Of a stretch of 64,000 bases of DNA, positions 13,074 through 23,855 are shown piece by piece. Under the pieces are notes generated by a model. That model made no database searches. It was not told the DNA's origin and was given only the letters and a program-made list of their open reading frames with translations. The position numbers and the translations under genes are program-made. Every line of letters begins with the position of its first letter. The stretch's first letter is position 1. This DNA comes from Leuctra nigra (taxonomy: Eukaryota; Arthropoda; Insecta; Plecoptera; Leuctridae): the NCBI GenBank assembly GCA_934045905.1, contig OW203762.1, forward strand, positions 9,796,001 to 9,860,000, read 5' to 3'.

Positions 13074-13877
13074 TCAATTATTAGAATCAGCATCCCACCA
13101 ACCACTTTGGTACTCTAAAATATTGTCTATATCCAACTTCATAATCACTTCACGAACACTAAAATAATTGTTCTGATCTTCAAATGCTTCGATTCACTTT
13201 CTTGCAGTCGCTTCAATGTCTGGGAGTAGATTCTTAGAAACATATTATGAACCAATGCCAAACCCAAAATAGTCATACATAATCATATTCTGAAATTCGA
13301 TACTTGTTATGATACGGGGTTTGATATGTAAAAGATGTTCAATTGTTGATTGCTCGAGAAATATACTATTTCCACGGTTAATTGGCTTGATGCCTACTAC
13401 ATATTCACCGTTACTTAGCTCGGTTGTAAATAATAAATTAGGGCCAATAGTTAGCACAACAGAACTTTCTTTAAAAGGTAGCAAGGCAGTGGTGACGTCT
13501 TGTTCCGATGAAAGTGCTGGTGGCCCCGATAAGGGCCGTTCGCGGCGTTTCGGAAACTTTAATACTTCCATATTATGGCGGCGACTGGGTTCGAAAACAT
13601 TGGCATCCACAACTGCTAATTCACTGTAAAACTTGATCCATTCTTGTGAAGAAATGTATATCTTACCCTCATGTCTTGATGACAGAGTAACAATGGGCAT
13701 GTAATTCTTCAGAGGGTCTGATCCCACGATAACACTTTGTGTTTTATTAAGAGTAAATAGGCTATTCATTACCGTAGCAATTTCTTCTTGTTTCACGTTC
13801 TTCACACTTTGAATTTCTTCAACAGCACTCCGCTTGTGTGATGCACCGAAACCTACTTCAGCACTCAGCTTAAACAT
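13074..13877 (-). pseudogene. GWW-family gene A (left arm), C-terminus cut off by stops
   Basis: A 210-residue open frame (13245-13877) starts MFKLSAEV, the start shared with gene B. The family core is visible: VKQEEI (~residues 29-34), MNSLFTLNKTQ, a VGSDPLK..MPIVTLSSR strand region, KIYISSQEWIKF, then LLFTTELSNGEYVVGIKPI and STIEHLLHIKP. Residues ~102-142 are an insert (RRHNMEVLKF...) missing from gene B. Two in-frame stops then separate a still readable C-terminal module ending at 13074 (AFEDQNNYFSVREV..LDIDNIL..GWW). The second stop sits where gene B has a Trp codon, consistent with a TGG-to-TGA change. Function is unknown. It may still make a truncated protein. Confidence 0.6.
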
Positions 13878-14478
13878 GTTGCTTGTTTGGATATTGGAAT
13901 CAAACTGCCTCTTTACAGCTCTTTAGAAAAAGGTGTAGATGAGGGAGACACAGTCACTTGCAGGTACCAGTTTCAACAGGTTTCCAACATGTACACGATA
14001 CAAGTTATCCCAACCCTTTGAACATTTTTAGTTATCAGGTACAGGCCATAGTTAAATATTAGGTTCCAGCTCTCTAAGAATTCTTATATCATACGATGTA
14101 CGATTGTTTACCAAATCTCGCTCTATTTCGGCTATATAGTGCAATTAATTGTACATCCGTCCCCTTTTCTTCAAAATACATCTTTTTAGCGATAGCCGTT
14201 TGTACGAAGCCAACCCAATCTGCCAATTCCTCGTAAATATTCTCACAGTGCTGTCATTTTCTTTCACAATAGAAGAGAGGGTGCGACCTCCCAACCCTTG
14301 GCACAGGTGCTTTGAAATAACAACTGAACGAGGTGAAAGTAAAGAAGGACTCTTGGTGTAGATCACTAACCGCATATTTTAAAAGTGTAAAGTGGCAGTG
14401 GCTCGACCCCCGAGGGTTCTCCTTTTTTTTTCCAGCAGCGCTTATCTCTTTTCAATTAAAATAAAACGACCCGTTATA

Positions 14479-14770
14479 GGAATCCTGCTCGTGACGTCAC
14501 AGTGGTAGAAAAATGGAGACTGCGCTGGTAGGGGAAATGTGTCAAAGCTATAAATAATAGCTATAAATCATATTTCTCAGATGAATATTTAACTTGAAGA
14601 TGTGTATGGATAAATATTGCGTATTATTATTAACTTGTACTTACTTAAATATCTTTCTTTCACAAGTAATAACTCTAAATATGATATTTGGATTGCCGCT
14701 GTCAGATTTGTTTATTCCCTATACTTTTTTATGTAGGTTGCTATGGCAACCTTTTCTCACGCAGGATGCC
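14479..14770. mobile_element. 292-bp MITE inside left arm
   Basis: This is an inverted-repeat element (ends GGAATCCTGC and GCAGGATGCC, related but not identical) flanked by TA duplications. It contains a GGTTGCTATGGCAACC palindrome near one end. The same element lies in the right arm and independently at 29132-29421. The TA target and length suggest a Tc1/mariner-type MITE; this is inference. Confidence 0.7.
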
Positions 14771-14894
14771 TATTAAAAGCTATAAGGAAGAGGTAAGGTT
14801 TACTCAATAACAAAACAGATTTCCCCATTAACCAGTATATTAAATGAAAAAAGTACACAATACATTCATGAAAATACATAGTCATACAAATCAA

Positions 14895-15674
14895 TTACAC
14901 ACTAGTAACATCATCCCACCAGCCACTTTGGTGCTCTAAAATATTGTCTATATCCAACTCCATCATCACTTCACGTACACTAAAATGAATGTCCTGATCT
15001 TCAAATGCGTTGATCCACTTTTTTGCAAACGATTTTGGAGGTACACTTTCAATAAAAGAATAATCGTCAATGAAAGAATCATCGTCACTGTCTGAAATCA
15101 GCTCTTCGTGAAACATTTCCCAGTACTCTTCAGGTGTAGTCTTCGGCGGTGGACCTTCGCGAATCCTCTGCAGAGAGCCCGCAAAACAAAGTGCATAGAG
15201 TCTGCTTTTACTTTCCAGAACTTCGACGCTTATCATGATACAGGGTTTGATTTTAAAAAGATGTTCAATTGTTGCTTGCTCGAGAAATATACTGTTTCCA
15301 CCGTTGATTGGCTTGATGCCTACTACAGATTCACCATTTCTTAGCTCGGTTGTGAATAATACATTAGGGCCAATAGTTCTCGAAGCAAAACTTACTTTAA
15401 AAGGTTCGAAAACATTTACGTAGGCGACTGATAAATCACTGTAGAACTGGATCCATTCTTGCGAAGAAAAGTATATTTTATCTTCGCATCTTGATGACAG
15501 AGTAACAACGGCCAAGAACGCCTTCAGAGGGTCCGCTCCCACGATGACACTTTGTGTTTTATTAAGAGTAAATAGTCTATTCATTACCGTTGAAATGTCT
15601 TCTTGTTTCACGTTCACCACACTTTCTTCAACATCACTCGGCCCATGTGATACTTCAGCACTCAGTTTAAACAT
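14895..15674 (-). CDS. GWW-family gene B (left arm), uncharacterised protein
   Basis: This is the most complete member, 259 residues from MFKLSAEV. The open frame extends 38 codons further to 15788, but gene A has a stop in the matching upstream sequence while the nucleotide similarity continues. MFKLSAEV is therefore the likelier start and the extension probably leader. In order: VKQEDI (residues ~22-27, a SUMO-type consensus followed by acid), MNRLFTLNKTQ, two similar strand-helix blocks (FLAVVTLSSR..KIYFSSQEWIQF and SVVGIKPINGG..FLEQATIEHLFKIKP), an acidic linker (SDSDDDSFIDDYSF), then FAKKWINAFEDQ..VREVMMELDID..GWW. No signal peptide or membrane segment is visible. I do not recognise the family. 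The two strand-helix blocks loosely recall a PC4/SUB1-like ssDNA-binding fold, which is a guess. Confidence 0.7.
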   Translation of the reverse strand: MFKLSAEVSHGPSDVEESVVNVKQEDISTVMNRLFTLNKTQSVIVGADPLKAFLAVVTLSSRCEDKIYFSSQEWIQFYSDLSVAYVNVFEPFKVSFASRTIGPNVLFTTELRNGESVVGIKPINGGNSIFLEQATIEHLFKIKPCIMISVEVLESKSRLYALCFAGSLQRIREGPPPKTTPEEYWEMFHEELISDSDDDSFIDDYSFIESVPPKSFAKKWINAFEDQDIHFSVREVMMELDIDNILEHQSGWWDDVTSV

Positions 15675-15788
15675 ATTGCTTGTTTGGATATTGGAATCAA
15701 ACTGACTCTTTACAGCTCTTTCGAAAAGGTGCAGTGGAGGGAGACACCGGCGCCTGCATGCACTATACAAAAGAGGAGTAAGTTTCAT

Positions 15789-16556
15789 TGTGAATGATTA
15801 TACACTTGATTACCCTTCAGTGATTTTCTTTAGACACCCCAAACTATTTCTCTTCTTAAACAATAGAAGCGAAGGTGCGCCATCCTAACCCTTAGAAAAT
15901 CAGGTCAGACGACAGCGTGAGAAGTGGGTTATAGGATTCTACGTCACACGGAGGACAGCGAATAGCAAAGCTCGAAATGGGAATAGGGGTGTATACATTT
16001 AAGGATAGGTTTCTCTAGCCAGACGTTACAGAATATGCGCATAGGTCTTTGCGCATCATTTGTCTTTGTATAATAGTCAGAAATGTAACAACAATCTGTT
16101 TTATATTGTCACCGTCAGAAATTAGCTGTGGCGAACGCTGTTTTAGCATCAAATTTATATATTCAGTTAAAATATTATGTGAATGTTCTCATTGCAGAAT
16201 ATAATATTGATGAGATTGTTGAAAACATTTAAATATTGATATTATATATGATATAGGAAAAGGATAGGTGTACTCAATGACAAGGCAGATTCCCAGTTAA
16301 CCAGTATAATTAAATTCAAATTGATACATTACATTCATGAAAATATATTGAGAGAGACATACATCTACAATTATTCACTCGAAACTTCTTCACACTGTGG
16401 CACTACTATTATTCAATTATCATCTATATATCATCTTTAATCAAATTCGACGTCGCTTTACCTATACTATACACTATATGGATTGTACTTAATCTTCAAA
16501 TGTTCTGATCCGCTTTTGCGCAATTGATTCCAATTCATTATTGCTACATTTAAATA
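15789..16556. other. Intergenic spacer between GWW genes B and C, with 3' remnants
   Basis: No intact gene is present. Near 16260-16340 is a ~100-bp block also found 3' of genes A and B (TTTTCATGAATGTA..ATACTGGTTAA..ATTGAGTA on the coding strand), so the three genes are duplicated units that include 3' flanks. Immediately after gene C (about 16495-16545, minus strand) a stretch reading SIAQKRIRTFED resembles FAKKWINAFED of gene B, a remnant of a further module. Mirror: 22974-23741. Confidence 0.6.
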
Positions 16557-17258
16557 TTACACATTCTTTATTTTCCACCATCCTTGTTGAGTAAGCATAC
16601 CATCAATGTTCAATTCAAGCATGGCTATTCTGACTCCAATGGGAACTCCGATGTCTTTAAACCGGCTCTGCCATTTCTCTCTGACTGAGAGTTCCAGTAA
16701 CGCATTGTCTTTATTCATTTCTCCAGGGCGATTAGGTTTCAAAAGGAGTTCTTCCTCGTCGTCTCCTTCTTGTTTTACCATGCGTGGTTGGTTAGTAAGT
16801 TGAAAAGTGTTGAAAATATGTACAAACCACTGTTTATACATTTGACTGCAATTACTCATTTCCTCAATACATAGGTTAATACTTGGAATTAATTTTACAA
16901 GATGTTCAACTGTAGAAACCGCTAGTAGCATCTCCTTACTGTACCTTGATTTGACAGATACACAAGGACCATATGTAGCCTCAGATATGAAAATGGTGTG
17001 TGACGCACACACGCCACCCATATATAATTGTCTTAACCTATGATTTGCAACAGCGTCCCTTGCTTCAACTATTAAGGGATGTGCAGATAACCATTCATCT
17101 GCAGAGAAACTCACTTTAAAGCCCTCTTGTGAACCTAGAATGATAACCGGTTGAAACTCTTTTAAGGGATGCACACCTACAAGTATGTGCTTACTGCGAG
17201 AAGTACTCAGATAAAACAAGCGGTTCATGATAGTTGGTACGTCATTCTGTTGAACCAT
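16557..17258 (-). CDS. GWW-family gene C (left arm), uncharacterised protein
   Basis: This 233-residue frame is clearly paralogous to A and B but diverged. Shared landmarks are VPTIMNRLFYL (residues ~7-17), VGVHPLKEFQPVIILGS, VSFSADEWL, an AVSTVEHLVKLIPSI block (~114-128), MVKQEGDDEEE (SUMO-type consensus plus acidic run, here moved to the middle), and the C-terminal KWQSRF..VRIAMLELNID..GWW. The conserved C-terminal pattern across family members is KW..xF..VR..M.EL.ID..L...GWW. No known domain is recognised. The start is the first Met of the frame, just before the homologous IMNRLF motif. Both arm copies are intact and predicted identical, which argues for recent duplication. Confidence 0.7.
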   Translation of the reverse strand: MVQQNDVPTIMNRLFYLSTSRSKHILVGVHPLKEFQPVIILGSQEGFKVSFSADEWLSAHPLIVEARDAVANHRLRQLYMGGVCASHTIFISEATYGPCVSVKSRYSKEMLLAVSTVEHLVKLIPSINLCIEEMSNCSQMYKQWFVHIFNTFQLTNQPRMVKQEGDDEEELLLKPNRPGEMNKDNALLELSVREKWQSRFKDIGVPIGVRIAMLELNIDGMLTQQGWWKIKNV

Positions 17259-17884
17259 CCTCGATTTGATCTAGACGTTACTCTAAAACAAGCAAAAAGA
17301 TACACTGTTTTATGTTAGAGCAATAATTGTGAATATACAAAGTTTTGCTCTGTTATAGTGTGACATAGCTTATAGCGTAGATACCTACCTCGATTATGTT
17401 TTAGCGTTGAAATGTTGAAGGGTATGAAATAAATTATTACACAGCGTGCTGATCGTCTTCTTTCTTCAGATTCTTTTATTTATTAAAATGCTGTAATTAG
17501 CAATTAAATTAACCCACCGTCTTAACTTAAAATGTACGACAAATTTCCAAGTTTAGTTTGATTAAGACGAAACACTATGAAACATGCGCGTAAACGAATT
17601 GCTTATGTAGAGCACAATAATATTCGCAGCCACCAGCACTGATCCAAGAACGTTAGACGAATGACATGCGCAGCTTACAATTTCAGACGGTTCTTTAATT
17701 TAAAGACATGATTGTGACGTGTTTTGACAAGATCTGACTAGTCAATTCATGCCCAAAGATGATAAAATTTAACATTGCAGTTGCTGCCAATTTTCTTTTT
17801 ACTTCACAGCAATCACGAAAATGCAACAACTCATGAATATACCACACTGTTTTCGGATACTTTCACTCTAGGACTTAAAATCAC
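17259..17884. other. Non-coding spacer in left arm
   Basis: No open frame or repeat is recognised. It is the divergent region between gene C (leftward) and the polymerase fragment (rightward), so it may have held promoters. Mirror: 21646-22271. Confidence 0.4.
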
Positions 17885-18052
17885 CTAGATCCCTGAATTC
17901 GGAAAATTAGCTGCAGTTACACAGTAGTTAAGAACTTCATTACACACAGGATTGTAGCATCCTTTCCTGGAGCAGTTATTTTTCTTCTTCACGCGCTTCC
18001 CTTCTGTCAGAAGGTATAACTTCACAAGTTTACATCTGATTAGCTCCTCTGG

Positions 18053-18432
18053 ACAATGCACACAATGTACAACACAATACACACAGTGTACAACACAATG
18101 CACACAATATACAACGCAATGCATACTATGTACAACACAATGCACACAATATACAACACAATGTACAACACAATACATACAATGTACAACACAATGCACA
18201 CCATATACAACACAATGCACACAATGTACAACGCAATGCACACATTGTACAACACAATGCACACAATGTACAACACAATTCACACAATGTACAACACATT
18301 GCACACAATGTACAACACAATACACATAGTGTACAGCGCAATGCACACAATGTACATCACAGTGCACACAGTGTACATCACAGTGCACACAGTGTACATC
18401 ACAATGCACACAGCGTACAACGCAATGCAAGC
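18053..18432. repeat. 21-bp minisatellite in left arm, Cys/His-coding
   Basis: About 18 units of a 21-bp repeat (ACAATGCACACAATGTACAAC type). Because 21 is a multiple of 3, several frames stay open. On the minus strand the frame 17885-18439 reads VHC-VHC-V heptads followed by a unique ~58-residue basic, Cys-containing tail (KRVKKKNNCSRKGCYNP). The tail might be real coding sequence expanded by the repeat, but open frames on both strands make a genuine gene uncertain. Confidence 0.75.
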
Positions 18433-18474
18433 AGTGCAATTACCTGCTACCTTTACAATTATCAATCATATTTT

Positions 18475-19340
18475 AGTGAAAGATAGGAAGAAGAAACAAC
18501 TTACTGAGGAGATGAAAATTAAGATTCATCTTGTTATGTCTAAAGAAGATCATATTATATTATATTTAGAAATGCTGTAGTGTGTAGAATTTGTAGTAAA
18601 CCACTAAGTGGAGATCGCGTCTGTGACCATGACCATATGTGTGTGTTAGTTTCAGAGGAGCAGCCCATAGCACATGCAATGTAAACTCTGTTCAAGCAAA
18701 ACATATACCTGTTGTGTTTCATAATCTACGTGAGTACGATTCTCATTTGATTATGAAGGAAATCGGTATTTCAGTAATTCAAAATAACATGGAAAAGTAT
18801 ATCTCCTTCACTTTCGGTCGATTAAGATTCATTGATTCATTCCAGCTCATGAGCACATCATTGGAATCATAGTAAACAACCTTAGAAAGGACGTTTCAAG
18901 TAAATTCACTATGTTAAAAGAATGATTTGATTCTGATTCCCTCCCACTTCTGTTGCGTAAATGAGTATTTCCATATAGCTATGTCGATTCTGAGGGAAAG
19001 CTGATGGAAAGTTCTCTACCTCCTAAGTCTGCCTTCAGGAATGATCTCACTGGAGATGAAATCTCCAATGACGATTACAACCATGCACATGAAGTGTGGA
19101 GGAAATTCGAAATATCAAGCATCGGTGAGTACCTACCAGGATCTATACATCACCACTGGTATTCTCTTGCTTGTCGATGTATTTGAGAGTGTTCGTAGTC
19201 TGTGTCTGTAATTCTACTGCACCGACCCCCTGTCATACGTTCAAAGCTCCAGGATTAGCCTCGTAGAGTTTCTTGACAATGACATATGCTCGTCTGGAGC
19301 TCATTACTGATCTCGATATGTATCTGATTGTCTTTCCAAC
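18475..19340 (+). pseudogene. Polinton protein-primed DNA polymerase B, fragment, left arm
   Basis: Translated pieces match the pre-polymerase/exonuclease part of Polinton-type family B polymerase: a Cys-rich CRICSKPL..DRVCDHDH segment near 18583, FRGAAHSTCN and IPVVFHNLREYDSHL (18639-18760), KYISFTFGRLRFIDSFQ (~18795-18845), LPPKSAFRNDL with NDDYNHAHEVW (19019-19100), then APGLA and LELITDLDMYL (~19245-19330). The pieces lie in different frames with several stops, including one after APGLA, so the gene is dead. Similarity ends near 19335. The palm catalytic motifs and the rest of the protein are absent. Transcription would run toward the loop. Confidence 0.85.
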
Positions 19341-19564
19341 CAACCAATTTAGTCTAAGCTCTCCAATCAGCACCGTTCATTATAGAAATATAGATTTTCT
19401 TGATTATTTTCTTAATTAATTTTCTTGAAACATGGAGAAACAGTGTCTATGTACCTAACTGAGTTCAATTCGATGGGTTATAGGTTTTGTACTGCAATTG
19501 AGGAATGTCCCTTGCTCGGAGTCCTGTGTTATTGATGGGTGATCAATTATGAACCGGGGGCCAG

Positions 19565-19966
19565 ATGTTCGCTCTAGAGATTTAAAAAGATCGGTCGAGT
19601 TCGGTTTTAGTCGGTTTGTTCGGTTTGGCCTTTCGATCGGTTTAGGCAATCGGTTCAGTTCCGTGGATTCCTGGAGAAGAAAAACAACGATTGATTTAGC
19701 GGTTCTTCTGGGCGTTTTGGATTGTTCTATCGGTCGTTTTGATCGGTGCGGACCGTTGGATCGGTAGTTTGGGCGGTTCGGTCAATTGGTCCAACTCGTT
19801 CGGTAATTTCAGGTGGTTGGGTAAAGTCGGTTCGGTCCGTTCGGTAGTTTCAGGCCGTTTGGTTAGTCGGTTTGACTCGTTCGGTTCAGTTGGTTCGATT
19901 AGTCGGTTCGACTCGTTCGGTTTAGACGGTTCGGTTAGTCGGTTCGACTCGCTCGGTTTAGACGGG
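19565..19966. repeat. Loop of the palindrome with degenerate CGGTT repeats
   Basis: This is the only unpaired part of the element. It is rich in short repeats of GGTTCGGTT/TCGGTTTAG type. The longest internal unit, TTAGTCGGTTCGACTCG, recurs two to three times between 19,860 and 19,955. No gene is supported. Confidence 0.7.
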
Positions 19967-20189
19967 CTGGCCCCGGTTCATAATTGATCACCCATCAATA
20001 ACACAGGACTCCGAGCAAGGGACATTCCTCAATTGCAGTACAAAACCTATAACCCATCGAATTGAACTCAGTTAGGTACATAGACACTGTTTCTCCATGT
20101 TTCAAGAAAATTAATTAAGAAAATAATCAAGAAAATCTATATTTCTATAATGAACGGTGCTGATTGGAGAGCTTAGACTAAATTGGTTG

Positions 20190-21056
20190 GTTGGAAAGAC
20201 AATCAGATACATATCGAGATCAGTAATGAGCTCCAGACGAGCATATGTCATTGTCAAGAAACTCTACGAGGCTAATCCTGGAGCTTTGAACGTATGACAG
20301 GGGGTCGGTGCAGTAGAATTACAGACACAGACTACGAACACTCTCAAATACATCGACAAGCAAGAGAATACCAGTGGTGATGTATAGATCCTGGTAGGTA
20401 CTCACCGATGCTTGATATTTCGAATTTCCTCCACACTTCATGTGCATGGTTGTAATCGTCATTGGAGATTTCATCTCCAGTGAGATCATTCCTGAAGGCA
20501 GACTTAGGAGGTAGAGAACTTTCCATCAGCTTTCCCTCAGAATCGACATAGCTATATGGAAATACTCATTTACGCAACAGAAGTGGGAGGGAATCAGAAT
20601 CAAATCATTCTTTTAACATAGTGAATTTACTTGAAACGTCCTTTCTAAGGTTGTTTACTATGATTCCAATGATGTGCTCATGAGCTGGAATGAATCAATG
20701 AATCTTAATCGACCGAAAGTGAAGGAGATATACTTTTCCATGTTATTTTGAATTACTGAAATACCGATTTCCTTCATAATCAAATGAGAATCGTACTCAC
20801 GTAGATTATGAAACACAACAGGTATATGTTTTGCTTGAACAGAGTTTACATTGCATGTGCTATGGGCTGCTCCTCTGAAACTAACACACACATATGGTCA
20901 TGGTCACAGACGCGATCTCCACTTAGTGGTTTACTACAAATTCTACACACTACAGCATTTCTAAATATAATATAATATGATCTTCTTTAGACATAACAAG
21001 ATGAATCTTAATTTTCATCTCCTCAGTAAGTTGTTTCTTCTTCCTATCTTTCACTA
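20190..21056 (-). pseudogene. Polinton DNA polymerase B fragment, right arm
   Basis: Mirror copy of 18475-19340 with the same breaks, reading toward the loop from the other side. The two halves therefore converge head-on, both truncated at the same place. Confidence 0.85.
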
Positions 21057-21097
21057 AAATATGATTGATAATTGTAAAGGTAGCAGGTAATTGCACT

Positions 21098-21477
21098 GCT
21101 TGCATTGCGTTGTACGCTGTGTGCATTGTGATGTACACTGTGTGCACTGTGATGTACACTGTGTGCACTGTGATGTACATTGTGTGCATTGCGCTGTACA
21201 CTATGTGTATTGTGTTGTACATTGTGTGCAATGTGTTGTACATTGTGTGAATTGTGTTGTACATTGTGTGCATTGTGTTGTACAATGTGTGCATTGCGTT
21301 GTACATTGTGTGCATTGTGTTGTATATGGTGTGCATTGTGTTGTACATTGTATGTATTGTGTTGTACATTGTGTTGTATATTGTGTGCATTGTGTTGTAC
21401 ATAGTATGCATTGCGTTGTATATTGTGTGCATTGTGTTGTACACTGTGTGTATTGTGTTGTACATTGTGTGCATTGT
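21098..21477. repeat. 21-bp minisatellite in right arm
   Basis: Mirror of 18053-18432. The plus-strand frame 21091-21645 carries the VHC heptads and the unique basic tail. Confidence 0.75.
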
Positions 21478-22271
21478 CCAGAGGAGCTAATCAGATGTAA
21501 ACTTGTGAAGTTATACCTTCTGACAGAAGGGAAGCGCGTGAAGAAGAAAAATAACTGCTCCAGGAAAGGATGCTACAATCCTGTGTGTAATGAAGTTCTT
21601 AACTACTGTGTAACTGCAGCTAATTTTCCGAATTCAGGGATCTAGGTGATTTTAAGTCCTAGAGTGAAAGTATCCGAAAACAGTGTGGTATATTCATGAG
21701 TTGTTGCATTTTCGTGATTGCTGTGAAGTAAAAAGAAAATTGGCAGCAACTGCAATGTTAAATTTTATCATCTTTGGGCATGAATTGACTAGTCAGATCT
21801 TGTCAAAACACGTCACAATCATGTCTTTAAATTAAAGAACCGTCTGAAATTGTAAGCTGCGCATGTCATTCGTCTAACGTTCTTGGATCAGTGCTGGTGG
21901 CTGCGAATATTATTGTGCTCTACATAAGCAATTCGTTTACGCGCATGTTTCATAGTGTTTCGTCTTAATCAAACTAAACTTGGAAATTTGTCGTACATTT
22001 TAAGTTAAGACGGTGGGTTAATTTAATTGCTAATTACAGCATTTTAATAAATAAAAGAATCTGAAGAAAGAAGACGATCAGCACGCTGTGTAATAATTTA
22101 TTTCATACCCTTCAACATTTCAACGCTAAAACATAATCGAGGTAGGTATCTACGCTATAAGCTATGTCACACTATAACAGAGCAAAACTTTGTATATTCA
22201 CAATTATTGCTCTAACATAAAACAGTGTATCTTTTTGCTTGTTTTAGAGTAACGTCTAGATCAAATCGAGG

Positions 22272-22973
22272 ATGGTTCAACAGAATGACGTACCAACTAT
22301 CATGAACCGCTTGTTTTATCTGAGTACTTCTCGCAGTAAGCACATACTTGTAGGTGTGCATCCCTTAAAAGAGTTTCAACCGGTTATCATTCTAGGTTCA
22401 CAAGAGGGCTTTAAAGTGAGTTTCTCTGCAGATGAATGGTTATCTGCACATCCCTTAATAGTTGAAGCAAGGGACGCTGTTGCAAATCATAGGTTAAGAC
22501 AATTATATATGGGTGGCGTGTGTGCGTCACACACCATTTTCATATCTGAGGCTACATATGGTCCTTGTGTATCTGTCAAATCAAGGTACAGTAAGGAGAT
22601 GCTACTAGCGGTTTCTACAGTTGAACATCTTGTAAAATTAATTCCAAGTATTAACCTATGTATTGAGGAAATGAGTAATTGCAGTCAAATGTATAAACAG
22701 TGGTTTGTACATATTTTCAACACTTTTCAACTTACTAACCAACCACGCATGGTAAAACAAGAAGGAGACGACGAGGAAGAACTCCTTTTGAAACCTAATC
22801 GCCCTGGAGAAATGAATAAAGACAATGCGTTACTGGAACTCTCAGTCAGAGAGAAATGGCAGAGCCGGTTTAAAGACATCGGAGTTCCCATTGGAGTCAG
22901 AATAGCCATGCTTGAATTGAACATTGATGGTATGCTTACTCAACAAGGATGGTGGAAAATAAAGAATGTGTAA
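22272..22973 (+). CDS. GWW-family gene C (right arm)
   Basis: Inverted second copy of 16557-17258. The predicted 233-residue protein is identical. See the left-arm entry for domains. The reading direction is outward, toward the element end. Confidence 0.7.
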   Translation: MVQQNDVPTIMNRLFYLSTSRSKHILVGVHPLKEFQPVIILGSQEGFKVSFSADEWLSAHPLIVEARDAVANHRLRQLYMGGVCASHTIFISEATYGPCVSVKSRYSKEMLLAVSTVEHLVKLIPSINLCIEEMSNCSQMYKQWFVHIFNTFQLTNQPRMVKQEGDDEEELLLKPNRPGEMNKDNALLELSVREKWQSRFKDIGVPIGVRIAMLELNIDGMLTQQGWWKIKNV

Positions 22974-23855
22974 TATTTAAATGTAGCAATAATGAATTGG
23001 AATCAATTGCGCAAAAGCGGATCAGAACATTTGAAGATTAAGTACAATCCATATAGTGTATAGTATAGGTAAAGCGACGTCGAATTTGATTAAAGATGAT
23101 ATATAGATGATAATTGAATAATAGTAGTGCCACAGTGTGAAGAAGTTTCGAGTGAATAATTGTAGATGTATGTCTCTCTCAATATATTTTCATGAATGTA
23201 ATGTATCAATTTGAATTTAATTATACTGGTTAACTGGGAATCTGCCTTGTCATTGAGTACACCTATCCTTTTCCTATATCATATATAATATCAATATTTA
23301 AATGTTTTCAACAATCTCATCAATATTATATTCTGCAATGAGAACATTCACATAATATTTTAACTGAATATATAAATTTGATGCTAAAACAGCGTTCGCC
23401 ACAGCTAATTTCTGACGGTGACAATATAAAACAGATTGTTGTTACATTTCTGACTATTATACAAAGACAAATGATGCGCAAAGACCTATGCGCATATTCT
23501 GTAACGTCTGGCTAGAGAAACCTATCCTTAAATGTATACACCCCTATTCCCATTTCGAGCTTTGCTATTCGCTGTCCTCCGTGTGACGTAGAATCCTATA
23601 ACCCACTTCTCACGCTGTCGTCTGACCTGATTTTCTAAGGGTTAGGATGGCGCACCTTCGCTTCTATTGTTTAAGAAGAGAAATAGTTTGGGGTGTCTAA
23701 AGAAAATCACTGAAGGGTAATCAAGTGTATAATCATTCACAATGAAACTTACTCCTCTTTTGTATAGTGCATGCAGGCGCCGGTGTCTCCCTCCACTGCA
23801 CCTTTTCGAAAGAGCTGTAAAGAGTCAGTTTGATTCCAATATCCAAACAAGCAAT

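Larger units (their letters stand above)
11978..19564 (+). repeat. Left palindrome arm (long terminal inverted repeat)
   Basis: This 7,587-bp arm is complementary to 19967-27552. Ordinary Polinton TIRs are usually hundreds of bases, so this one is unusually long and includes complete genes. Pairing ends at a G5 versus C4 run (GAACCGGGGGCCAG / CTGGCCCCGGTTC) beside the loop. Confidence 0.95.

Noticed and set aside
14145..14375. 76-residue frame between genes A and B (mirror 25155-25385)
   Set aside because: No recognisable domain. A related but non-open sequence lies upstream of gene B, so it looks like duplicated 5' flank and not a gene. Cannot be excluded.
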